A DNA stretch of 64,000 nucleotides from VXMO01 sp965205915 (GTDB lineage Bacteria; Chloroflexota; Dehalococcoidia; UBA6926), in NCBI GenBank assembly GCA_965205915.1, contig OZ242191.1, forward strand, positions 2,046,001-2,110,000. The letters run 5' to 3'. Below are positions 57,752-64,000 of this stretch, one piece after another. Position numbers and translations under genes: made by a program. The stretch's first letter is position 1. Each line of letters opens with the position of its first letter. The notes under the pieces are model-generated. The model was not told the origin of the DNA, ran no database searches, and saw nothing but the letters and a program-made list of their open reading frames with translations.

Positions 57752-59290
57752 ATGGCGACCACACTCACGCGCGGCAAATACGTTCTCGTTCGGGCCGATC
57801 TGGGCGGAGAGAGCACGGTCCTGACGGATGGGGCGGTGGCGCAGACGGACGGCGAGATCGTCGATGTTGGGTCGTATGACGATTTGCGCGGGCGGTTCCC
57901 TGACGCGGAGGTCGTCGGGAACGGTCGGCAATTCCTGATGCCGGGCATGGTCAATGCCCACCACCACGGTCGTGGTCTGTCCGGCCTGTTGCTGGGACAG
58001 CCGGACGGCGGGCTTGAGACGTGGATCAACCACTCGTGGGGTCGTCGCGGCGTCGATCCGTACAACATGATGCGCTACACGTTGCTGAACCTGATTCGTT
58101 CAGGCGTGACGACGGTGATGTTCAATCAGTCGGCGACGGCGCGTCGCATGGTCTGGGACGAGGCGCAAGCGAATCTGCGAGCCTTTGCCGAGGCGGGTGT
58201 TAGAACGGCGTTCTCCCTGGCGTTCAAGAATCAGTGCTATCTGGTCTACGGCAACGATGAGGATGTGCTGGGTCGGATGCCGGAGGACCTGGCGAGCGGT
58301 GTGCGCAGGATAATCGACGGTTCAAAGCTGTCCACCGAGGATTATCTGTCCATGACGGCGGACCTGATCCGCGACTACCCCGTCAATTCCACGAACATGG
58401 TGCGGGTGCTCTACAGCCCACAGGCCTATCACTGGGCGGATGAGGAGACGCTGGGGCGCATCGCGGAGTTGGCGAGGGCTGCGGACGTCGGGATTCATAC
58501 GCACGCGGTGGAGAGCTACTATCAGCGCCTCTATGCGGAGCGGTTGCACGGGCAGACGCCTCTGCGTCGCCTCTATGAGATCGGATTTCTCGGACCAAAG
58601 ACATCCATCGCGCATGGCGTGTGGCTGACGGCGGACGACATGGCCCTGATGGTGGAGACGGGCACGAGCATCAGCCACAATCCGAGTTCCAATCTGCGAC
58701 TGCGCAGTGGCATCGCGCCGGTGCTGGAATTGCATCGGCAGGGCGTCCATGTCGCGCTTGGAACGGATAGCACGTCGATCAACGACGACGACGACCTGCT
58801 CCAAGAGATGGCGCTGGCAACGCGGCTACATCGCCCGCCCGGGCTTGGTGTTCCCCACCTCAGCGCGCACCAGGTGTTGCACATGGCGACGCTGGGCGGC
58901 GCGTATGAGACCACGTTCGGCGAGGACATGATTGGCTCACTTGAGCCGGGCAAACGGGCGGACATGGTGCTACTGGACTGGGATAGGATTTCGACGCCTT
59001 ACGTCGCGGAGAATCTCGACGTGCTCGACGTGCTGGTTTCCCGAGCGCGGGCGGCGGACGTGGAGACAGTCATCGTCGAGGGCAACACAATCTTTGAAAA
59101 TCGGGAGTTCCGCACCATTGACGCGGCCGGCGTGGTGGATGCCGTGCGCGAAGAGTTGAGCACACCCGCGCCTGAAGAATTGACGCATCGTCGCGACCTT
59201 GCAGCGCGTCTGGAGCCGTTCCTGCGTGACTATTACGCAAACTGGGATGTCCCCAAAGAGCCGATGTACCACTACCAGAGTTTGGGGTGA
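57752..59290 (+). CDS. amidohydrolase (chlorohydrolase/cytosine deaminase-like)
   Basis: The 512-residue protein has the amidohydrolase superfamily pattern: MPGMVNAHHHGRGLSG (HxH metal ligands), a GIHTHAVESYYQ segment, SIAHGVWLTADDMALM (His) and GTDSTSINDDDDLLQEM (Asp). The small beta-sandwich halves at the two ends include GSLEPGKRADMVLLDWDR. It is close to the SsnA/TrzN/guanine deaminase type and likely removes an amino or chloro group from a heterocycle. The substrate is not determinable. It is monocistronic. Confidence 0.9.
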   Translation: MATTLTRGKYVLVRADLGGESTVLTDGAVAQTDGEIVDVGSYDDLRGRFPDAEVVGNGRQFLMPGMVNAHHHGRGLSGLLLGQPDGGLETWINHSWGRRGVDPYNMMRYTLLNLIRSGVTTVMFNQSATARRMVWDEAQANLRAFAEAGVRTAFSLAFKNQCYLVYGNDEDVLGRMPEDLASGVRRIIDGSKLSTEDYLSMTADLIRDYPVNSTNMVRVLYSPQAYHWADEETLGRIAELARAADVGIHTHAVESYYQRLYAERLHGQTPLRRLYEIGFLGPKTSIAHGVWLTADDMALMVETGTSISHNPSSNLRLRSGIAPVLELHRQGVHVALGTDSTSINDDDDLLQEMALATRLHRPPGLGVPHLSAHQVLHMATLGGAYETTFGEDMIGSLEPGKRADMVLLDWDRISTPYVAENLDVLDVLVSRARAADVETVIVEGNTIFENREFRTIDAAGVVDAVREELSTPAPEELTHRRDLAARLEPFLRDYYANWDVPKEPMYHYQSLG

Positions 59291-59426
59291 TTCCCCGGGG
59301 CGGCTCGCGAGCCGCCCCCACAGCTTTCTGGGGACATTCGCGGCGAAATCGGATAGACGAGACACGCCCCCCCTGCCAACATGGCGGCAGTGACAAATGC
59401 GCCCAAGAAGCGGTGCAGGGGGAGAC

Positions 59427-60518
59427 ATGACAACCACTGCTAGTGATCCCACGCCGGTAGAAGTTACGGCGCTCGCCGATGAGCGCTGGCAAGCTATTCA
59501 AAACAACGATCCGCAATATGAGGACACGTTCGTGTTTGGGGTGCGGACGACGGGCGTCTATTGCCGTTCGACGTGCCGGGGCGCGCCCGTGCTACGCAAG
59601 AATATCGAGTTCTTTGACGAGATTACGGAGGCTCGTGCGGCGGGTTATCGAGCATGTAAGCGGTGTCGACCGGATGAGGGCGGGCCGTATTCCCGGGCTG
59701 TCGATGTTGTCACGCGGGCTTGCGCCCTGATCGATGCAAATCCTGATGCATATCTGCCTGTGGGCGTGCTTGCGCGGTCGGTGGGTGTCACCGACCATGC
59801 GCTGCGTCGTTCGTTTGAGATGATCCTGGGCGTGACGCCACGCCAGTACGCGGATGAGCGGCGGCTGGAGCGGTTCAAGGGCGGCGTCCGCAACGGCCAT
59901 GAGGTCACGTCGGCGCTGTATGACAGTGGATACGGCTCGCCGAGTCGGCTGTATGAATCTTCCGACGCGCGCCTTGGCATGACGCCGGGGCAGTATCGTC
60001 ACGGCGGGGCAGGTGCGTCTATTTCGTACACCATTGTCGAAAGTCCGCTGGGGCGTTTGCTCGTGGCAGCGACGGAGAAGGGCGTGTGCCGTATCTCACT
60101 GGCGGATGACGACGCGACGCTGGAGGGCACCCTCGCAAAGGAGTTTCCGTGGGCCGAGGTGAGTCGCGACGATGGGCGGCTACGGGAGTGGGTCGGCATC
60201 GTCGCGAGCATTGTGTGTGGAGACACACCGGACGCAGGCGCGGAGTTGCCGCTGGACGTGCGCGGGACGGCGTTCCAGCGTCGTGTCTGGGAGGCGCTAA
60301 GGCAGATTCCGCGGGGTCAGACGCGGACGTACGCGGAGATTGCGGACACCATCGGTCAACCGAGAGCGACGCGGGCCGTAGCCAATGCCTGTGGGAAAAA
60401 CCCAACGCCGGTCGTCGTGCCGTGCCACCGCGTCGTGCGATCAGACGGCGGTGTGGGCGGGTATGCGCTGGGGACTGAACGCAAGGAGGCGCTGCTGAAG
60501 CAGGAAGGAGCGCTTTAG
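59427..60518 (+). CDS. ada: Ada-type methylated-DNA methyltransferase/regulator
   Basis: About 363 residues in three parts. The N-terminal Ada zinc domain has YCRSTCRGAPVLRKN and RACKRCRPDE (four Cys, the first of which takes methyl from phosphotriesters). A single AraC-type helix-turn-helix region follows (GVLARSVGVTDHALRRSFEMILGVTPRQYADERR). The C-terminal alkyltransferase has VVPCHRVVRSDGGVGGYA and a normal TGC-encoded catalytic Cys. It repairs O6-methylguanine and activates its regulon. The intact PCHR here is a useful contrast to the UGA-containing paralogue at 34.3 kb. Confidence 0.93.
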   Translation: MTTTASDPTPVEVTALADERWQAIQNNDPQYEDTFVFGVRTTGVYCRSTCRGAPVLRKNIEFFDEITEARAAGYRACKRCRPDEGGPYSRAVDVVTRACALIDANPDAYLPVGVLARSVGVTDHALRRSFEMILGVTPRQYADERRLERFKGGVRNGHEVTSALYDSGYGSPSRLYESSDARLGMTPGQYRHGGAGASISYTIVESPLGRLLVAATEKGVCRISLADDDATLEGTLAKEFPWAEVSRDDGRLREWVGIVASIVCGDTPDAGAELPLDVRGTAFQRRVWEALRQIPRGQTRTYAEIADTIGQPRATRAVANACGKNPTPVVVPCHRVVRSDGGVGGYALGTERKEALLKQEGAL

Positions 60519-60534
60519 ATTCCTCGCTGCGCTC

Positions 60535-60576
60535 GGAATTGTAAGTGTCAGCGAATTACCTGACACTTACAGGAAT
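60535..60576. mobile_element. 32-bp perfect palindrome inserted in a repeat, flanked by 5-bp duplication
   Basis: TGTAAGTGTCAG (60540-60551), an 8-nt loop CGAATTAC and CTGACACTTACA (60560-60571) form a perfect 12-bp hairpin. GGAAT occurs on both sides (60535-60539 and 60572-60576). Removing one GGAAT and the hairpin restores the common GCGCTCGGAATGACA module seen elsewhere in the window. This is what insertion of a tiny non-autonomous element would produce. Confidence 0.55.
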
Positions 60577-60648
60577 GACATGCAGTAGCGGGTATGGCTA
60601 TGATTGGCGGGTAGGGGCCGCTGGCCTGTTGGTGTCGGAGGAGGATGG

Positions 60649-62172
60649 GTGGCTGAGGCGGACGAGCTGGTCTTAAGCCTGTTGGTTCTCGCGCCATTCG
60701 TGGCCGCGCTCGGGATTATTCTCATCCCGGGGCGGCAGGCTAATACCATCCGCAGCGTGGCCACGGCCGTCACCGGCTTCACGTTCGCCCTCTCCATTTA
60801 CCTGGCCCTTCGCCACTATTTCAGCGCGCCGCCGGACGCGGAGTTCTGGCCGCTGACGCGTGTGGAGTGGCTGCCAAGCCTCGGTGTCGGCTTCACGTTG
60901 GGCGTCGACGGCATCTCCGTCCTGATGGTGCTGCTGAACGGCGTCGTTGCGTTCGCGGGGACGCTCGTCGCGTGGCGCATCCCGGATCGCGCCAAAGAGT
61001 TCTTTGTCCTGTTCCTTCTTCTGATCGCCGGCGTGTTCGGCGTATTCGTGGCGCTCGATCTGTTCTTCTTCTTCTTCTTCTACGAGCTGGCCGTGATTCC
61101 GATGTACCTGCTCATCGGCGTGTGGGGCAGTTCGACGGACTTCCGCTCCTACGTGCCACCGCTGATGTTCAGTCGCACCAAGGAATACAGCGCGATGAAG
61201 CTGACGCTCATGCTCAGCCTCGGCAGCGTGCTCGTATGGGTGTCCCTGATCGCGCTCTATATCTTCGCCGAAAATCCGACATTCGACTTCCTCAGCCTGC
61301 GCGACAACGAGGAATACTCGCGGGAGTTCCAGTTGATATTCTTCCCGCTAGTAGCTGTCGGATTCGGTATACTGGCGGGACTGTGGCCGTTCCATACGTG
61401 GTCGCCGGACGGACACGTCGCCGCGCCAACGTCCGTCAGCATGTTGCACGCGGGCGTCCTGATGAAGTTGGGCGCGTACGGCATCCTGCGCATCGGCATG
61501 GATCTGTTCCCGCAGGGCGCAGAGGCATGGATGCCGGTGCTGATCATCCTCGCGACGGTCAACGTGGTGTACGGGGCGATTTCAGCACTGGGGCAACGCG
61601 ACCTCAAATATGTAATCGGGTATTCAAGCGTGAGCCACATGGGATACGTCATAATGGGGCTTGCGACGCTGGACCCGCTGGGCGTGAACGGCGCAGTATT
61701 GCAGATGTTCTCGCACGGCGTGATGACGGCTCTCTTCTTCGTGTTAGTGGGCGCCGTTTATGACAGGGCGCATAGCCGTGACATCGGCGTGCTGGAGGGT
61801 CTTGCCAAGCGCATGGGCGGCACGGCGACGTTCTTCGCCATCGCAGGTTTAGCCTCGCTGGGGCTGCCCGGCCTCAGCGGATTCGTCGCGGAGTTGCTGG
61901 TGTTCATCGGCGCGTTCAATACGTATCCGCTTGTAGGCGTGCTGGGGGTGTTCGCGGCGGCGATCACGGCGGTGTACGTGTTGCGTCTGCTTGGTAAGGT
62001 ATTCTTTGGGCCAGTAAGCGAGCGGTGGCAGGGTCTGACGGATGCATCACGCGTCGAGTTGGCGGCCGGCGGGCTGCTGATCTTTTTCATCGTGGCAATC
62101 GGGATATGGCCATTTCCGTGGCTAGAATTGATAGACGGCAGCGTGACCGCGCTGCTGGGGAGGATAGGATGA
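60649..62172 (+). CDS. nuoM: NADH-quinone oxidoreductase subunit M
   Basis: NuoM is an antiporter-like proton-pumping subunit of complex I. About 507 residues form some fourteen helices, with FFFFFYELAVIPMYLLIGVWG (the essential Glu in helix 5), GLWPFHTWSPDGHVAAPTSVSMLHAGVLMKLGAYG (lysine of the proton channel) and QRDLKYVIGYSSVSHMGY. GTG 60649 has GGAGGA upstream; the frame runs to 60604. It lies upstream of nuoA rather than between nuoL and nuoN, and its stop overlaps the next small ORF (ATGA). Confidence 0.93.
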   Translation: MAEADELVLSLLVLAPFVAALGIILIPGRQANTIRSVATAVTGFTFALSIYLALRHYFSAPPDAEFWPLTRVEWLPSLGVGFTLGVDGISVLMVLLNGVVAFAGTLVAWRIPDRAKEFFVLFLLLIAGVFGVFVALDLFFFFFFYELAVIPMYLLIGVWGSSTDFRSYVPPLMFSRTKEYSAMKLTLMLSLGSVLVWVSLIALYIFAENPTFDFLSLRDNEEYSREFQLIFFPLVAVGFGILAGLWPFHTWSPDGHVAAPTSVSMLHAGVLMKLGAYGILRIGMDLFPQGAEAWMPVLIILATVNVVYGAISALGQRDLKYVIGYSSVSHMGYVIMGLATLDPLGVNGAVLQMFSHGVMTALFFVLVGAVYDRAHSRDIGVLEGLAKRMGGTATFFAIAGLASLGLPGLSGFVAELLVFIGAFNTYPLVGVLGVFAAAITAVYVLRLLGKVFFGPVSERWQGLTDASRVELAAGGLLIFFIVAIGIWPFPWLELIDGSVTALLGRIG

Positions 62173-62279
62173 ATGCAGTGACTGGAGCAGTAACAACGGT
62201 GCTGGGCGCAATTGCCCGTATTATCGGTTCGGTGGTAGGCAAGGTGCGTGGAATGCGTGGAGGCGGAAACAAGGAATAG
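62169..62279 (+). CDS. 36-residue micro-protein coupled to nuoM
   Basis: The ATG at 62169 shares an ATGA overlap with the nuoM stop. The product begins MNAVTGAVTTVLGAIARIIG and then has SVVGKVRG and a Gly-rich basic tail. It is one amphipathic or membrane-inserting helix with a positive C-terminus. AGGATAGG just before the ATG can serve as ribosome site. It could be a complex I accessory peptide or simply a coupling ORF; no family is recognised. Confidence 0.5.
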   Translation: MNAVTGAVTTVLGAIARIIGSVVGKVRGMRGGGNKE

Positions 62280-62309
62280 TCGCTGTGGCTCGGGGCAGTG
62301 TTGATCAGA

Positions 62310-62339
62310 TTGACACTGTCTCTGAGCCGCACATAGACT
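62310..62339 (+). promoter_or_regulatory. internal promoter and hairpin before nuoA
   Basis: TTGACA (62310-62315), an 18 nt spacer and TAGACT (62334-62339) lie 21 nt upstream of nuoA. The -35 falls within a stem-loop formed by GGCTC/GAGCC (62287-62291/62324-62328) and CAGTGT/ACACTG (62296-62301/62313-62318). This hairpin could attenuate transcription coming from nuoM. Confidence 0.5.
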
Positions 62340-62360
62340 GACGAACAGGAGTGCAGGGGA

Positions 62361-62729
62361 ATGCCGGGAGACTATGCGTTCAACTGGGCCGCCGTAGGGA
62401 TTGCCGCTCTGATGGGATTTGGCGGCGTAGCGTCTTTCTTCGTTATTTCATGGGTGCTTGCGCCGCGGCGAGCCACCTCCCTGTCCGCCATCGCCTATGA
62501 GTGCGGAATCCTGCCGACGGGCGAGGGCAACACCCGATACAACGTCCGCTATTACCTTTTTGCGCTGTTCTTCCTGATATTCGCGGTGGAGACGGTTTTC
62601 CTGTTCCCGTGGGCGTTTGTGTTTCTCGATTTGCCCGCCGCCGCCTTCTATTCCATGATGATCTTTCTTGTCGTGCTGTTCTTTGGACTGGTGTATGCGT
62701 GGCGCAAGGGGGTGCTGTCCTGGCGATGA
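62361..62729 (+). CDS. nuoA: NADH-quinone oxidoreductase subunit A
   Basis: The 122-residue membrane subunit has three helices. The conserved YECGILPTGEGNTRYNVRYYLFALFFLIFAVETVFLFPWA links helices 1 and 2, with the YECG loop facing the quinone site. The length is typical. AGGAG precedes the ATG, and its stop overlaps nuoB's start (ATGA). Confidence 0.95.
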   Translation: MPGDYAFNWAAVGIAALMGFGGVASFFVISWVLAPRRATSLSAIAYECGILPTGEGNTRYNVRYYLFALFFLIFAVETVFLFPWAFVFLDLPAAAFYSMMIFLVVLFFGLVYAWRKGVLSWR

Positions 62730-63298
62730 ATATTGAACCCGCGGACGGGCAGGGCGGCGCGAGGCAAGGCCCCGTGATCGCCACGCCGGAATCGCGGATG
62801 GCGTTGCAGAATATCGCGACGCATCAGAAGAGCGGACTGTCCGGTGTCATCACCCTCAAGACGGAGGAGTTGTTCGCAATGGCGCGAAAGTCGTCGCTGT
62901 GGCCGCTCACGTTCGGCCTGGCGTGCTGCGCCATTGAGATGATCTCCGCGTATATGCCAAAGCACGACTTTGACCGCTACGGCGTCGTCACGTGGCCGTC
63001 GCCGCGGCAGTCGGACGTCATGATCGTGGCGGGAACTGTCGTTAAAAAGATGGCCGAGCCGATCAAGCTGCTGTATGAGCAGATGCCCGCGCCGAAGTGG
63101 GTCATCGCGATGGGCTCGTGCGCGACGTGCGGCGGGCCGTATGTGCGCTCCTATTCAGTGGTAATGGGCGTGGACCAGATCATCCCCGTGGATGTGTACG
63201 TGCCCGGCTGCCCGCCAAGGCCGGAGGCGCTGCAGCACGGCGTCCTGGAACTCCAGCGAAAGATCCAGGATGAGCCGCGGCTCAAGAGGGGCCTCTAG
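62726..63298 (+). CDS. nuoB: NADH-quinone oxidoreductase subunit B
   Basis: NuoB carries the N2 iron-sulphur cluster next to the quinone. The four Cys ligands are visible: GLACCAIEM (two), MGSCATCGG and VPGCPPRPEAL. The protein has 190 residues, including an N-terminal tail of about 35 residues (GGARQGPVIATPESRMAL) that is longer than usual. The upstream frame from 62501 overlaps nuoA and is not used. The stop codon abuts the GTG of nuoC. Confidence 0.95.
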   Translation: MNIEPADGQGGARQGPVIATPESRMALQNIATHQKSGLSGVITLKTEELFAMARKSSLWPLTFGLACCAIEMISAYMPKHDFDRYGVVTWPSPRQSDVMIVAGTVVKKMAEPIKLLYEQMPAPKWVIAMGSCATCGGPYVRSYSVVMGVDQIIPVDVYVPGCPPRPEALQHGVLELQRKIQDEPRLKRGL

Positions 63299-63796
63299 GT
63301 GACGGGGGGAGATCGGTCTGAAGAGTCCGTCGCGCCCTCGCCGATAGCGGAACGCGTGCGGGAGATTGCAGGGGACAACGCGCAATCTCTCGGATACTCT
63401 TTCGATGAGCTTGAATTGCGTGTGCCGCGCGAGGCAATCGCTGACGTGTGTGCGGCGTTCAAGTCCGACCCTGAACTGAACTTCAACTACCTCCGCTGCC
63501 TCTCGGTCGTCGATTGGCAGGACGAGCTGGAGGTCGTCTATCACCTCGGCTCGTTGAGCCATCCGCACAAATTGATGATCAAGACGCGCGCGCCGATCGA
63601 TGATCCGTGGGTGCCTACGACGATCAACGTCTGGAGAGGCGCTGACTGGCACGAACGCGAAGGGCACGATCTATTTGGCCTCGAGTTTCGCGGCCACCCG
63701 GACATGTCGCCGCTGCTGCTGTTCGAGGAGTTCGAGGGGTTCCCGGGTCGCAAGAGTTATCAAATGCCGGAGCAGGTGACATTCTATGGCGACTGA
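63299..63796 (+). CDS. nuoC: NADH-quinone oxidoreductase subunit C
   Basis: The 165-residue 30-kDa-type subunit of the peripheral arm begins at GTG directly after nuoB. The signature WVPTTINVWRGADWHEREGHDLFGLEFRGHPDM is near the C-terminus. It is not fused to NuoD, as it is in some bacteria. Its 3' end overlaps nuoD by 11 nt. Confidence 0.95.
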   Translation: MTGGDRSEESVAPSPIAERVREIAGDNAQSLGYSFDELELRVPREAIADVCAAFKSDPELNFNYLRCLSVVDWQDELEVVYHLGSLSHPHKLMIKTRAPIDDPWVPTTINVWRGADWHEREGHDLFGLEFRGHPDMSPLLLFEEFEGFPGRKSYQMPEQVTFYGD

Positions 63797-64000
63797 TGGC
63801 GGAATGTCGGCGGACATCGTGCGCGACCCTATGACGGAGCAGGCGGAGATGCGCATCAACATGGGGCCGCAGCACCCCGCCACTCACGGCGTATTTCGCA
63901 TGGTGCTCACCCTCGATGGCGAGCGCGTCGTGGACGTATACCCACACATCGGCTACCTGCATCGCGGTTCCGAGCGGCTGGCAGAGGGCGAGAACTTCCA
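63786..64000 (+). CDS. nuoD: NADH-quinone oxidoreductase subunit D, partial (5' end)
   Basis: From ATG 63786 the frame stays open to the window edge. It contains EMRINMGPQHPATHGVFRMVLTLDGERVVDVYPHIGYLHRGSERLAE, the unmistakable N-terminal region of the 49-kDa subunit that lines the quinone pocket. About 71 residues are present of roughly 370-400. Confidence 0.95.
   Translation, partial: MATDGGMSADIVRDPMTEQAEMRINMGPQHPATHGVFRMVLTLDGERVVDVYPHIGYLHRGSERLAEGENF

Overview
The window is bacterial, GC-rich chromosome with densely packed genes on both strands. I infer a Chloroflexota genome of the Dehalococcoidia/SAR202 type. The grounds are a luciferase-like flavin oxidoreductase and amidohydrolase complement, a thiolase paired with a Zn-ribbon OB-fold protein, a nuo cluster encoding NuoB/C/D as separate proteins, and many GC-rich palindromic intergenic repeats. 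No rRNA, certain tRNA, transposase or CRISPR array is present, so the taxonomy is an inference.

Layout. 1-1.7 kb: a HigB toxin and a HigA-like antitoxin fused to an ImmA/IrrE peptidase. 1.9-7.7 kb: RNase PH, two NYN-domain ribonuclease-like proteins, a FabL-type enoyl reductase, a TPR protein and RarA, with two families of small structured RNA elements between them. 8.4-10.5 kb: a small membrane protein, a retropepsin-like protease, a large uncharacterised structured RNA of about 0.58 kb with its own promoter, and gatC. 10.8-16.7 kb: a hydrolase, an aminotransferase, two paralogous Phd/VapC modules whose antitoxins carry two Phd domains each, a lipoprotein and a TPR protein. 16.7-21.5 kb: gatA, tmk, a Ycf45/SpoIIIAA-like ATPase and a GNAT protein.

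21.6-29.2 kb is a thiamine block: promoter, TPP riboswitch, terminator, an ABC importer (binding protein, permease, ATPase, separated by repeat arrays) and, after a TolB-like protein, thiamine pyrophosphokinase. 29.3-34.5 kb is a MoxR, DUF58, transglutaminase operon ending in an O6-alkylguanine-DNA methyltransferase. Its catalytic cysteine codon is an in-frame TGA followed at the right distance by a SECIS-like hairpin, so it is probably a selenoprotein. 34.6-44.6 kb: a KefB-like antiporter, a third copy of one small RNA family, a PPOX-fold protein, a thiolase that also ends at a TGA inside its conserved C-terminus, its OB-fold partner, two MFS transporters, a retropepsin, a crotonase and a TatD nuclease.

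44.8-53.1 kb is a four-gene operon of two giant FtsX-like permeases and two MacB-like ATPases. 53.2-60.5 kb: a toxin-antitoxin-like pair, an LLM oxidoreductase, MscS, trehalose phosphatase, a CBS protein, an amidohydrolase and Ada. 60.6-64 kb: nuoM, a translationally coupled 36-residue micro-ORF, nuoA, nuoB, nuoC and the start of nuoD.

The strongest leads for new biology are the UGA-containing methyltransferase (and, less surely, the thiolase), the large RNA at 9.36-9.94 kb, and the two small RNA families, one with three promoter-equipped copies.
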